From NCBI GenBank assembly GCA_907165275.2, contig OU015653.1:2820001-2884000 (forward strand): DNA of 64,000 nt, given 5' to 3'. Below the pieces are notes generated by a model. The model was not told the DNA's origin, ran no database searches, and was given only the letters and a program-made list of their open reading frames with translations. The DNA comes from Zygaena filipendulae. Taxonomy: Eukaryota; Arthropoda; Insecta; Lepidoptera; Zygaenidae. This document shows positions 22,447 through 33,422 of the stretch, piece after piece. Both the position numbers and the translations under genes were made by a program. Position 1 is the stretch's first letter. The number at the start of each line of letters is the position of its first letter.

Positions 22447-22777
22447 AATGGGCATGATGACAAGGTATAAAAATCGAAATTCTGTTTTGTCTGTCAACGT
22501 ACAGTAAAAAAATAATAAACACGTATTCTTTGCTATTTTGAATCATTGAAAAAATTGTTAGATAAAACGCATTAGGTATAAGTAAAGTTTCGGAGTGCAG
22601 GGAGATCGCGACGTCATAACTAAGTATAAAGTGTAGGTACCTAGGAGTGATGTCATAAGGAATTTCAACTGAATGTATTGCCGTTATTTTTTGATTGCGT
22701 AAAAAATGGAAAAAATACGTGTCTAACATTTTTACTACAAGACAGACTAAAAATTAAAATTTAGCCAACATGCCTAT
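22447..22777 (-). mobile_element. TGACGTCA hairpin MITE, copy 3
   Basis: The ends are AATGGGCATGATGAC and the complement of AATAGGCATGTTGGC. Both central palindromes are damaged (CGACGTCATA and TGATGTCATA), so this is an older copy. The 118-codon minus-strand frame here is fortuitous. Confidence 0.8.
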
Positions 22778-23084
22778 TATTGGTTTGTAGGCATGGGAAT
22801 CGATTTTGTGCTTGCCGCCTTAAGTTTCTTTCGTTCTTTCATCCAATTCGAATGAACGAACAAATTAATAACGCTTTCATATCCACCTCACGCAAATAGT
22901 TAATCGCATTACTTTCCCATCACTCCACTTACGCGCCCTATATTTGTTTTGGTGACAAATTATAGTGATATGGCTGACGAGGGTGCCCTTGGATACAGCG
23001 GGGTAGGTTTTTAATTAATCGTCGTATAATCAACATGGATTGGGTGACTTTGTCATATATATAATTATATTTGAAATTGAATTG

Positions 23085-23345
23085 GAATTGAATTCAAATT
23101 GAAAATAACTTTATTTGGCACAACACACAAAGCATGCAAACACTTAAAACTAATACACGATTGAGTTGCGCCAAAAAAGCGCCCAGCAAAAAGTCGGGTG
23201 GTGACAAGAATCACCCGCGCTGGTCTTCCGCTGGAGTCTTTCGTGTAACTCATAATAATAGAGAAAACATTAAATAAAAACGTCGAATTATGCTGGGAAA
23301 TAACCTTTTCGTTAGATTTATCAGCACGCCAGCAGGAACACAAAA
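23085..23345 (-). mobile_element. LINE 3' tail, TTGAA type
   Basis: On the minus strand it reads GTGTTGTGCCAAATAAAGTT and then a TTCAATTTGAATTC-like tail. The same end, more regular, is at 39.8 kb (minus) and 50.8 kb (plus). Sequence up to about 23345 is probably the associated 3' region. Confidence 0.6.
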
Positions 23346-23362
23346 AAGGAGCATTGAATCAC

Positions 23363-23786
23363 TCTTAGGTTCGTATCCCAAAAGATTACTCAAGTCATGA
23401 ATCTAGTTATAAAACTAATTTCAAGTAAAGCTTTAATTTTAGAACCTTACTTGAAATGAGATTCATCAATGAACAATCAGCTGAGTTATTTCGTTATTCT
23501 TGAACGACGCTTGAGTACTAATCTATACTCAAGCAAAGATTTGATCTTTGTTTACGTCTGTCATGTCAAGACCACTCACCTAATCAGAGTTCAAAATCTC
23601 TACTCAAGACTAGTTTCCAGTGATTAGAACCAATCAGAGTTCAGAATCTCTACTAAAGACTAGTTTCAAGTGATTAGAACTTAAAACGCATTCTATAATA
23701 AGATGTACGCTTGAGTTATGATTTGAACTTAAAACTAATCTCAAGAGAAACGTGTTCTGAGTCAACTTCTGGAATACCGACCTTAG
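23363..23786. mobile_element. CTTAGGT MITE with internal tandem duplication
   Basis: Terminal inverted repeats of about 28 bp (CTTAGGTTCGTATCCCAAAA against CTAAGGTCGGTATTCCAGAA). The interior is rich in CTCAAG and TTGAGT motifs in both orientations. A 50-bp unit beginning AATCAGAGTTCA is tandemly duplicated (23582-23631 and 23632-23681, few mismatches). Length 424 bp; no frame. Confidence 0.7.
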
Positions 23787-24805
23787 AATATGATCTGTCA
23801 GTGCGTCAGAATCTTGCGCATTCAATATTCGTGAATTAAAAAAAAAAAAAAAATTTTGTTATCTATGTATTTGAAACTAGGCTTTTAGGCTTTCTTTATA
23901 AAATCCCTCGTTTAACCTTCCTGTGTAACTATGCATGTCCTGACTGACTGACTTCAACGCATGACTCAAATACTGGAGTCTAAGTTTAGCAACTTGAAGC
24001 TTCGCGCAACTTTTCCTTTTATAAGCACTAAGAAAGGGTTTGTGGAAACTCAGTCTCAAAAGAAATGAAAAGAGGAGTGGGGGAATACGTAAGTAAGTAT
24101 AGGTAGTTTTAAAGTTTAAGTAGTAGATTCAGGGTACTCATTTAGGCTTTTCTGTTCAAATTTTAAGTTTTTGATCAATCAAACCCTAGGGGTCAGACGT
24201 TTGTTACACCTGAGGATTAAAATTAAATATCGTACAATATGTACTACAATAAAGATATCGACGACAAACGACAAAACTTTTGTAGGTACGTTTATATGAA
24301 CGCGCATCACGCCAAATTTTAAAAGAAAACCAAGCATAAAATTGCTCCAGTGAAAGGATCTTAGACCGCATTACGAACTTAAAAAACAAGGCACGCTGTG
24401 TGTGAAAGAGACGACATTATACGATTGATAAAAGTCCATCCTCCTCTCTGAGGTTGCACTCGCTTGGATTTTCGCTTCGGTATAAAATTCTGAATAGCAT
24501 CACAAATGCACAGGGAAACTAAATGGCAGTGAAATATAACTTAAGCGTCTAACTTGTTTATGAGCGACGGGAAAATCCTTTAGAAGGGTGGAAAAATAAA
24601 ATAAAACGCCGTTCTTTTGTGCTACCATTTTTTCCCATTCAATCCTATTTTGCAAATAAATAAACAAGTAAATAAATGTGGTGATTACATTTTTAAATCA
24701 ACATGACATTGTAGCTCAGATTATGTTTCTCCAAAAAAGTTAATATATATTTATATCAAAGGGAGACTCGTTACTATTTAAATGACATCATTACTATAGT
24801 AGGTA
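23787..24805. other. No gene recognised
   Basis: It starts with TATGATCTGTCAGTGCGTC, a motif that recurs at 54.64 kb together with TTGCGCA, so an old repeat end lies here. The rest is AT-rich with a poly(A) run at 23839-23854. Confidence 0.4.
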
Positions 24806-25411
24806 CTAGCTGTTCGCCGTGGTTTCACCCGAGTTAATTTTGGAGTTTCCGCGAGAATTCGGAGATAAATAAGTACTCTATGTCCTTCTCTGTACCCAGG
24901 GATGTTGCGAATATTCGCATCCGCATCCACAAATAAGGAATTTCCACGTGGACTTGGACATCTGTATCCGCATCAGCATCCGTATTAATCAATGCGGATG
25001 TTCATGTGGATGCGTATACAAGTTGCGATAAGAAAGAAATTGGGCGGAGCCGGCGAAAGAAAATTAGTAAGTGAAGTAAAAAAAAGTAGGAGCATTATTT
25101 TTAATAGGTACTAATTTTCATTAGTAAAAATGTTAATAATTAGGTACTATATCTGTTTTAATTCCTCATTCATATACTATATTTGTATAACATCTTAAAC
25201 ATTCGTATCCGCATCTGCATCCGCAAATGTGAGCCTTCAAAAATCCGCATCCGCATTCACATCCGCGGATGTGAAAATTCGGCATCCGCAACATCCCTAC
25301 TTCGTACTCCTGACAAGGTGTATGCAAAATTTCATGTTCATCGGTTTAGCCGTTAAGGCGTGAAAACGTAAAAAACAAACAAACTCGCATTCACATTTAA
25401 AATAGTAAGGA
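24806..25411 (-). mobile_element. Helitron split by a hAT-like element
   Basis: Minus-strand element with both ends intact: CTAG at 24806-24809, and a TCCTTACTATTTTAAATG 5' end at 25411. The two halves join in the order seen in uninterrupted copies: TATGTCCTTCTCTGTAC, then TCCTGACAAGGTGTATGCAA. Restoring continuity gives about 200 bp. Confidence 0.85.
24897..25299. mobile_element. hAT-like MITE with GGATGC motifs
   Basis: A 403-bp element with terminal inverted repeats C/TAGGGATGTTGCG, followed inward by many copies of GCATCC/GGATGC at both ends. Flanks CTCTGTAC and CTTCGTAC agree at 6 of 8 positions, as expected for an eroded 8-bp hAT target duplication. The centre is AT-rich and non-coding. 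Confidence 0.75.
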
Positions 25412-25734
25412 TTAAATTTAGTTTGTTACCCACGTCGTATTCTGGTAAGATAACCTCAAAGTACCAATTTGTATAAGACGGAGCATTCGACATACGACTG
25501 CATATCGACCTGACCTCTTGTATCCTGCGGTTGGGTTCTTGACCTGACGGATTAGCGGTCTACAATCTAGATCTATGTTTATCTAACCGTTATCTGTTGC
25601 ATCGGTTTACATCGGTATAGTATCGATTCATTAGACGGTATATGCAGCCGGAATATAAATGAGACATCTAAGATTGGATTCGGTTGGCTTCAGTTGTGAG
25701 TTTTTAAGACCTCACGGTGGATACATTTACATAG

Positions 25735-26320
25735 TTACATCCGAATCACAACACACAGATCTACTTGATCCCACATTAAGCTAAATAATAAACTTGTGTC
25801 GTAAAAACCAAGCAAACATGTTACATACTACATAGGCATTATATACAACGTGTTAATGAATTAACTGAAAACTAGAAAGTAGTTTGCTCAGAATCGACTA
25901 GAGAATTGATCGCACTATGTTTTAATATAGGTTATATATTATTTTTTTTACTAGCCCTTGTCTAAATTATTTATAATACAATATTAGGCGCGTACGCCAC
26001 CCGCAGCACAAAAATTCGAACCGGTAGGCGCGGGCGTAGCGCTTGGAATTTCGTAGATAGGTCACCTCCAAACTAATGTTGAATAACTTTTAAAGTATAA
26101 GTTTTTTCAACATAAAATATATTTTAGTCATATTATTGTTTATTTATTTAAATGGGGTGTATCAGGTTTTTAGTTAATTCATTAACACGTTGTATAGGTA
26201 TTATAGTATAAATATACACGCCCAGATTGGAGAGTAGAACCTTGTGTTTATCACAAAAAGTCCTCCCTCTTGATTAGCGGAGAGGCATGGTGACCTACCT
26301 ACTGCGCCAATCGGTCGTCG
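25735..26320 (-). mobile_element. tRNA-headed SINE split by a MITE
   Basis: Minus-strand SINE. Its 3' half (25735-25841) contains CACAGATCTACTTGATCCCA and TTGTGTCGT. Its head (26197-26320) contains CTTGATTAGCGGAGAGGCAT and GCGCCAATCGG. The B-box segment present in the 47.5-kb copy is deleted here. The interruption is a complete MITE. Confidence 0.8.
25842..26196 (-). mobile_element. TATACNACGTG MITE, copy 2 (intact ends)
   Basis: Perfect 25-bp terminal inverted repeats beginning TATACAACGTGTTAATGA (25842-25866 and 26172-26196); 355 bp in all. If the core TIR is TACAACGTG, the flanks TAGGCATTATA and TAGGTATTATA form an 11-bp direct repeat with one mismatch, a likely target-site duplication. 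Orientation is nominal because the ends are symmetric. Confidence 0.9.
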
Positions 26321-26596
26321 TTTGTCGTTAATACTTTTTAGTAGTTTCAATTGACTGATTCAGGCTGACATACACTGACTAACTGCAGCAGCTGGTGTCG
26401 GGTGTACCGGATTCTATCCTATATCGTCAGGGTGAACAATGAACATATCTAAAAAGAGAAATAATTAGATATAAGTACCCTGAGTCTAGGTGATAAATAA
26501 AGGGGTAGGTACGTGTTATGTACCTACACCGATATATCTATACATACATACATTTATATACCTACAGACATATACATACATATATATGAACAAAAT

Positions 26597-26834
26597 TTAA
26601 GTGTCTGTTTGTAATTCCAAATTAATAGCTTTTCACCAAATTAATATGAAAATTAGAAAGAATAGTTCTTGCGGAGATTCCGAAGCTCACACGAGAGATT
26701 CTCCAAAACGGTTGGAAATTTGACGGGGACTTTCACTGTTAATTAGCTGATGTTATAAGGACTAAATTAGACTATTTTGGAGTTCCTGCGGGAATTATGA
26801 AACTCATGCGGGTGAAACCGCGGGGCACATCTAG
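26597..26834 (+). mobile_element. Helitron
   Basis: The 3' end is intact (GGGTGAAACCGCGGGGCACA, CTAG at 26831-26834). The 5' side is diverged. It abuts another Helitron 18 bp downstream. Confidence 0.7.
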
Positions 26835-26852
26835 TTAGTATTGTTGTTGAAA

Positions 26853-26998
26853 TCCTTACTATTATAAATATGCGAATGTTAGTTTATTTGTTTGTTACCC
26901 ATCCGATCGTCATGAAATTTTTCATACACTCTGTCAGGGGTTTTATACTAAAATTTTTGCGAGAAATAGGTACGGCTGAAAACGTGGAGATCAGCTAG
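26853..26998 (+). mobile_element. Internally deleted Helitron (146 bp)
   Basis: It begins TCCTTACTATTATAAATATG after an A and ends GAGATCAGCTAG before a T. Both termini survive, while the GC-rich 3' hairpin is degraded (GGCTGAAAACGTGG). Confidence 0.75.
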
Positions 26999-27102
26999 TC
27001 AAGTATAATATTGTACTTCTCTTGCCATTTTAAAAAGTTTTTTGAGCAAATAATGCGACGCAGCCAACAAACGATAGCAACTTGTTAGTCACATGTCTAC
27101 AT

Positions 27103-27431
27103 AATAGGCTACCTATTTGACTATTTTTTTTTATTTTTAGCCCGTCATGTAGATTCATAAAAAATATTAAACACGTATTTTTTATTTTTTTTACGTAAGC
27201 AAAAAATAACGGAGATACGTTGTGTCGAAATGTCGCGTGACGTCACAAGCAGGTGCAGTTTTGGCCTGCACATGACATTACGAGCCCCCACTTCCAAACT
27301 TTGATGCGCTTTATCCAAGAATATTTTCATTAATTTTAAAAAGCAAAATATAGATACGTGTCTATTATTTTTCTATTATCTAATTGCCGGACTAAATAAA
27401 ATGAAGAAAAAAAAAATACTCAAATAGCCCA
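27103..27431 (+). mobile_element. TGACGTCA hairpin MITE, copy 4
   Basis: Diverged ends (AATAGGCTACC and the complement of CAATGGGCTATTTGAG). One TGACGTCA is intact at 27238-27245; the second is reduced to CATGACATTACG. The GACACGT/ACACGTATTTTTT arm motifs are still present. Confidence 0.75.
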
Positions 27432-28134
27432 TTGTCCAGGACAAGACAGAAATTCGTACTTAGGTATATTTTCAGAGTATCCGGTCTTAGCAGTTTATAA
27501 ATATACGAACCCAAGTTTCCTTACATCCTACATTTCCATGTGGGAGTTAGGATGAAAGTATATTTACCAGCAACTCTATTTCGGGAGCAACGAGTTGATA
27601 TGTAGCTACGAACTTTGCACTAGTCCTTAGCCACACCTGAAAAACATATTCACGAAAAAGCCTACCCCATATCAAGCACAGAGTCCGCAAACACAAACGT
27701 GTTACATCTTTGTCGAGGGCATTGCCTACATTCTGAATAATACAAAGCATCCCTCTTTTATTACCGAGTCGAATATACAATTCATGTGGAGTGCTCTTCA
27801 TGCTGTCATTGTGTACGAACGCAAATAAGACCGTCTGATGAAATTCCCAGAGGTTAATATGTGAAAAGAAACGTAATATTGTTATGTTATTCTACAGAGG
27901 AGGATTGACGTGATTTCGTTTTTTTTTTTAAATCATATTTGTCTTTGTCGTATTATTGTATCGTAATGGCACATCAGAATATAATGTAAACATCTCTATC
28001 AAAGTGAATTAATAACGCTGTAATTTTACATGCTTTTGAGGGTGCGTGCCGTAAAGTGTTTGTATTTGAAATACTTTTTTTAAGTAACGATAGTTAAGAC
28101 CTTGCCCATAATCTACACTATGTTATAAAGAAAT
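27432..28134. other. No gene recognised
   Basis: It includes an 84-codon minus-strand frame (27547-27801) without a recognised motif. Base composition there is more balanced than in the flanks, so it could be a decayed low-copy sequence. Confidence 0.35.
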
Positions 28135-28319
28135 AGATTTGATTCTTTGTATGTTTTTTTTTGTAATGAACAAACTCAAAAACTACTTATCCGGTTTTTA
28201 TAAATTCTTTTACTAAAAGAAAGCTACAGTATTCCTGAGTGACATAGAGTACATTTTATCCCGGGATTCCCGCGGGAACTCTGAAATTAACACGATTGAA
28301 ACCGCGGATGATCGACTAA
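28135..28319 (+). mobile_element. Helitron, eroded ends
   Basis: It carries AACTCAAAAACTACTTATCC, TTCCTGAGTGACATAGAG and a perfect CCCGCGGG core. The terminus is CTAA instead of CTAG. Confidence 0.75.
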
Positions 28320-28348
28320 TTACTTAAATTGTAAAAATAGTATTTACT

Positions 28349-28601
28349 AACTGTGCCCCGCGCGAATTTCTTTTTAATACTATTAAACTATTCTTTTTTT
28401 AAATAAAATAATCCTAAAATACTCCTTATGATGCCAGTGAAAGTCCCTTTAAAATCGGTCCAGCCGTTTCAGAGATTAGCCGGAACAAACAGATTTTTTT
28501 AATGTAAGTACCTTATACATGTACTTTCATATGCATTTAGTAAAAAGAGCTGTTAGTTTGGAATTAAAAAAGACACTTCAGTTTTATTTATATGTATAGA
28601 T
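28349..28601 (-). mobile_element. Helitron variant
   Basis: Minus-strand copy starting ACTGTGCCCCGCGCGAATTT, with AATCGGTCCAGCCGTTTCAG and GGAACAAACAGA. It belongs to the subfamily related to the 20.9-kb element. Confidence 0.65.
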
Positions 28602-28897
28602 GTGAAATCAATGTTTGTGTTTGTTTGTTTATATTTATGCGCTGCCGCACTGTTCATTCAATTGCGATAAAGCTTTTTCAAAAAAAAAAAACCTATTGTT
28701 TGTAATTGTATGAAGGTTAAATCAGGTGTTCCTGCGGGCCCGAGTACAGCAAGTTCTTTACAAAATACTGTTCATTAGTTTAAACCCTAAAGATATTGAA
28801 CTTAGAAACCTATTATCACTGCACTTTGTATACCTCTATAATATAAATAGGCATATAACATATTATTAGGGTAAATTACATAACTGAAAACTTTACA

Positions 28898-29084
28898 TCT
28901 AATATATATAAATCACGTGTCACGTTGTTTGTCCGCGATGGACTCCTAAACTACTGAATCAATCATAATGAAATTTGGTCACTATGTTGTATTTGGCCCA
29001 ACTTAAAAGATAGGATAGTTTTTATCCCGAAACTCCCACGGGAACTCCGAAATTACCGCGGGTGAAACCGCGGGGTACGGCTAG
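28898..29084 (+). mobile_element. Helitron, intact (187 bp)
   Basis: TC start after A, CTAG end (29081-29084) before T. It shares CACTATGTTGTATTTGGCCC and AAAAGATAGGATAGTTTT with the 6.9-kb copy and is the better preserved of the two. Confidence 0.88.
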
Positions 29085-29360
29085 TAAAATTATATTTTTA
29101 ATTTGTCAAGTTTCAAACTATGTTTATAGTTTGGTAATGATACCAGTGTAACCAAAATATCGTGTACCGTTAGTAATGTTATGTTAGTAAAATTTTATAA
29201 TTTGTTATAATTTTAATATTACAATATATAGGAGACCTATCATGTATCTTTAAAACTTGACGTCCAATTTTTTGTTTTTTTTTTTTTGAAAATCACGAAT
29301 TAGTTCGAAAAGTATATAAATTATAAAATATCACCTGCCATCTCTGAATTAACTTCATAA

Positions 29361-29561
29361 TCTATACAAATATTATAAAGAGGTAAAATTTGTGAGTATG
29401 TGACGTTGTAGGGGGTAATCTCTGGATCTACTTAACCGATTTTGAAAATGTTTTCACTTATAGGAAGCTGCGGTAGTCCTACCTGACATAGGGTCCTTTT
29501 TGTCCCAAATTCCTACGGGAACTCTGAAATAACCGAGGGTGAAACCGCGGAGGACAGCTAT
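29361..29561 (+). mobile_element. Helitron, nearly intact
   Basis: It starts TCTATACAAATATTATAAAG. It includes GGATCTACTTAACCGATTTT and ends AGGACAGCTAT, one base off the consensus CTAG. Confidence 0.8.
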
Positions 29562-30009
29562 ACATAATAAATTCCACTCCATTCCTAGTTTGTTATACTA
29601 GAATTATCTTTTTGTGAAAATAAAAGAAAGAAAACCAATTCAATTATGACCGTGCATGTAAATGCAGAGTACAAAGCGGCCCCTTTTAAAATAAACCGAG
29701 CTCTTTGTCTTATAAATGGTGCAGCGTAGTTTACGACACATTGGCTTGACGACGGTCAGGATTAGTATTCCCTCTTCATCCCAGCCGCAGATAAAATGCG
29801 GATAAGATTGGTCTTGTAGACATTTTCATAGGAACAAGTGTCCGTCGGTAATATAATTCGTATTTAAGCAAATATGTTTGAATTCCAGCCACTGCGACCT
29901 CTAGGGAAAGTTAGGTCGGTGGTTTTATAACCCATAAACTAAAGATACTAGCTTCAGGAAGCTAGTTTTTAACTGAGTCAAAAAAGGAGGAGATTCTCAT
30001 TCCGTCTAT
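29562..30009. other. No gene recognised
   Basis: A perfect hairpin ACTAGCTTC-AG-GAAGCTAGT lies at about 29949-29968. It is too short to assign. Confidence 0.4.
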
Positions 30010-30657
30010 AATATAATAATAATATCAAATTAAATCAAATATACTTTATAGCACAATAATTATTAATAATAATAACAATAAGCCCTTTATCCTGAACCGT
30101 TTACTTTCTTGGTAAGTAGTATTTATAGGATATCTCTAAGCTCAGTGTGCCTCTTTGCATAGGCCTCCTCTAACATCTTCCACTGCTTCCTGTATCTAGC
30201 GACCCTTCTGCAGTTTAGACCCGCTGTTAGTCTTATCTCGTCTTCCCATCTTTTTAATTATCTTCCTCTTTTTCTTTTGCCATCTCTAGGATACCAGGCT
30301 GTTACTATTTAACTCCTCCATCTTAATTTTAATTCGTCTATTTTTAACAGTACATTTGTTACTCCAGTTTTTGTTCTTATAAAGGTGTTTGTTATTCTAT
30401 CTTGTTTTTTGATACTTGTCATGCTTCTTTCCTGGCAGTGTTCTAGCATGTCTCTGTAATGTTTGGTTAAGGACCAGGTTCCGCAGCCGTACGTAAGGCA
30501 AGGAAGGACGCAAGCATCGATAACTTTCCGTTTGATTACTATGTTGAATTCATTGGATTTAATAACCTCTTTTAGTGACCAGTAGTTTTTTCAACGGTTA
30601 GCTATCCATCTTTCTATTTCTCTGGTAGTTTGATCATTGTGTGTCATTCCATCTAAC
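30010..30657 (-). mobile_element. RTE-type LINE, 5'-truncated and degenerate
   Basis: On the minus strand: a decayed reverse-transcriptase C-terminus ending in a stop at 30123-30125, a short 3' UTR, and a (TAT)n-type tail near 30003-30070. The very short 3' UTR and the sequence of the C-terminus point to an RTE-clade element. A SINE begins immediately to its right. Confidence 0.8.
30123..30540 (-). pseudogene. RTE-type reverse transcriptase C-terminal pseudogene
   Basis: Translating the minus strand gives VLPCLTYGCGTWSLTK near 30500, then RDGKRKRGR, an in-frame stop, KRWEDEIRLTAGLN, and finally EEAYAKRHTELRDIL before the natural stop at 30123. This order (LTYG-x-x-TW-x-LT, then RDGKRKRGR-x-x-x-RWEDEI, then a conserved C-terminus) is what is known for RTE-clade LINE polyproteins of insects. 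Stops and at least one frame slip show that it is dead. The catalytic part is absent. Confidence 0.85.
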
Positions 30658-30663
30658 TTATAA

Positions 30664-30945
30664 TAATAATAATTCACATGACAACGCACCGATCTACTTT
30701 ATCCCACATTAAGCTAGATACGTATACCTATTATAAACTTGAGTCGTGGAAACCGCCCGAGCCAACGTGGCATATATTACATATCTACTCGGATGTACTA
30801 TATACCATAGATATATAACCTCGCCCAGGCTTAAAAGTGGAACCCTGTGTTCTTTATACAAAGTTCACCCCCACCAGAAATCAAACCCGGAACCTCTTGA
30901 TTAGAGGGGAAGCGTGATGAGCTAGTGCGCCAATTAAAGCCCGAT
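30664..30945 (-). mobile_element. tRNA-headed SINE
   Basis: Near full-length minus-strand copy. The head has CTCTTGATTAGAGGGGAAGC and a complement B box GAAATCAAACC (30877-30887). The body has CTATATACCATAGATATATA, and the 3' part GATCTACTTTATCCCACATT. Confidence 0.8.
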
Positions 30946-31445
30946 TATTATCAATCATCATCAATTGTGAGATTATACGTATTTAAAAAGTTACTAGTAA
31001 TAAATATTGTCATTTTTAAATTTTAATGTATAAAAAACTTAGTTGATTGTCAATAAAGGGGCCCAAAAATCGAAATTTCGACATGAAACGATGTTTCATG
31101 CATTTATTGTTCTTGTTTTGGTTACGATGTAATCGGAGCAGGCCACCAGAGAAATTCATAGCTGAAGCGCGGTCATGTTACATCTGTTCACTTGTGTTTT
31201 TGCTAGTAACAAACGCAAAAGTTGCACGCGTGCATACAAATCAGGCTTTTCGCTGCCAATAAGAATTGATAGACCCATTCCGGTGCACGTAACATTTGGG
31301 TTTCGCAAATACGTTCCGCAATTTACCATGGCACTAATGCTTGTATTGCGAATTCTATACGCTTCCGCACAGAACGCAACGCAAGCAAACTTCAGTTTGT
31401 TTACGTTAATCACACAATGCTGGCCATTCACTTTTCGATTTACGA
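30946..31445. other. No gene recognised; overlapping frames
   Basis: Three overlapping frames on both strands (31047-31459) have no domain. A palindrome, CATGAAACGATGTTTCATG, is at 31081-31099. The patch is less AT-rich than usual and may be an old element. Confidence 0.35.
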
Positions 31446-31692
31446 AATGGGCTAGTTGACAAATTTTTTAATCCGGTTTGTAGATTTAAAAAAATATTGA
31501 AAAGTATTTTTCCTTTTTTTACGTAATCAAATAATAATGGCGACACATTGAGTTGAAATTTCGCGTGACGTCACACGTCCACGTCCGGTGCAGTTTGTAT
31601 GGGAGCTTATAGCGGTGACGGCACGAGCCCCCACCCTAAACTTTAATGCGCTATATCTATATTGTCTTTTTTCATTAGTTTGTAAAAGCACA
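31446..31692 (+). mobile_element. TGACGTCA hairpin MITE, copy 5 (right end lost)
   Basis: It starts AATGGGCTAGTTGAC. TGACGTCA at 31566-31573 is intact; the second site reads TGACGGCA. The right arm breaks off after GTAAAAGCACATCTC. Confidence 0.75.
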
Positions 31693-32034
31693 TCTCTTTA
31701 AATTTTAACTTATTTATTTATGATTCCATATAATAAAAAAAAAAACAAAATTGCCACTGGCTGTTTAATTTCAATAAAACTTAAATAGTGTGAAAAATTA
31801 TTCCAGTATTACAAAATAAATTGCCAATAAAAATAATACTCCACTCAGGATATTGTAAGTGTGCCTAGTGGATACCTGACTTTACTGCTGAACGGGGAAT
31901 TACCGCATAAATAGATCCTTTACATTCCCAATGCCTCACAGCTCCACTCAAACGTACTCGTACCTCTGCTAATGTATACTAATGGAGATATATAATGTTT
32001 TATTATATAATAATATGCTACATAAATAATGCTA

Positions 32035-32217
32035 TCCTAACTAATATTATAATTGCAAATGTGAGTTATTCGTCTGTTACGCTTTCACATCTAGATACTC
32101 AATATATCATCATGAAACTTTAAATACACATTGTCAGGGGTACAAAAAAGAAATATGGGGTACTTTCATTCCAGGAATTCCGAAATTAACGTGGATAAAA
32201 CCGCGCCGTGTGGCTAG
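32035..32217 (+). mobile_element. Helitron, intact ends (183 bp)
   Basis: It starts TCCTAACTAATATTATAATT after an A and ends GTGTGGCTAG before a T. Within it, the CGCGGGAACTCC core is partly deleted. Confidence 0.85.
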
Positions 32218-32321
32218 TAAATAATGAAACAGATTTGTCTAGGTAGTGTTCAGAAATTATGACATCATTAAAATAAAGTCTCAAATAACGAACAGTTTTT
32301 GAGTATGTTTCACTGTAAAAT

Positions 32322-32558
32322 GGACGCAGATAAGCAATAACATGTTAACCCACAAAATAAAGTTATTGTTTCAGAACGCTTCATTGAGATTTAGAGAAAG
32401 TGCTTTAACTATATGTGTTCACTTTATTACATTGTTTGAATATGTAACTAAATATTGAACATAAAAAATGTTGACAAAAATGGCGCTATAATTTAAAAAC
32501 TTTAATTTACTCAAAATTTCTTCTGTGCGGGTTAACACACTATTGCTTATCTATGTCC
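32322..32558 (+). mobile_element. GGAC MITE, copy 3 (237 bp)
   Basis: The same ends and interior as the 14.3-kb copy. AAAT is directly repeated at 32318-32321 and 32559-32562. Confidence 0.9.
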
Positions 32559-32801
32559 AAATATGTACAGGGAAGGTCATAGAAGCCCCCTGTAAAGTTA
32601 ATGTATTACCCCAGGAACACGGTGTTTAAGTTTATTGTAACGACAATACCAATTTTGACCCAAGTATGAGCTAGTCAGGTAATCCCCGATTGCATGGTTC
32701 AGTTCGTGAACAGAATATGCACATGACTATACGTAATATAAATGTTATTGCTCTATCGTTCGTAATAACAGAAGCGTCTACATAAAGATTATGAATTTTT
32801 C

Positions 32802-33126
32802 AATGGGCATGTTGACTAATTTTTTTTTTAATCCGTTTTGTAGATTAATAAAAAATATTGGACACGTATTTTTTATTTTTTTACGTAATCAAAAAATAAC
32901 GGCGATACGTTAAGTTGAAATTTCGAGTGACGTCACTATTCGGGCAGTTCGTATAGCGGTTTTAGCGGTTAGTGACGTCACGACCCACTCACCCTGAACT
33001 TTAATGCGATTTATCTCTGTATCTCAATTTATTTGAAAAAGCAAAAAATACGTGTCTATTGTTTTTTTTATTTTCTAACTGACGGACTAATTATAATTTT
33101 GATTTTCAAAAGTAGTCAACATCCAC
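32802..33126 (+). mobile_element. TGACGTCA hairpin MITE, copy 6
   Basis: Very similar to copy 1. Both palindromes are intact (32928-32935 and 32973-32980). The right end is slightly eroded (CAACATCCACA). Confidence 0.87.
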
Positions 33127-33228
33127 ATTTATACAAGGTCTCAAACTAAGCAGAGCTTATACCTACTACGGGACTCCGGTTAGCAAGCAACTAATAAAAT
33201 ATTTATATGAGTACTTTATTTAATAAAC

Positions 33229-33422
33229 CAGTTGTTCCCAGCAGTTTCACCCGCGGTGATTTCAGAGTTCCCGCGGGAATTCCGGGATAAAAGATACTCT
33301 TTCTCCTTCTCTGTATACCTGATAACGTCTATTCCAAATTTCATGATGGTGAGTTGAGCCGTTAAGCCGTGAAAGCGTAACAAACTAACAAACTCACTTT
33401 CACATTTACGTAAAGCAAAGAT
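33229..33422 (-). mobile_element. Helitron, nearly full length
   Basis: The GC-rich block reads GCAGTTTCACCCGCGGTGAT. The CTAG terminus has mutated to CCAG. It includes GAGCCGTTAAGCCGTGAAAG. Confidence 0.78.

Noticed and set aside
22373..22777. A 118-codon minus-strand frame as a gene
   Set aside because: It lies almost wholly inside a hairpin MITE, whose other copies are not open in the same frame.
31047..31459. Three overlapping open frames as an exon
   Set aside because: Both strands are equally open, no domain is visible, and no consistent splice sites were found.
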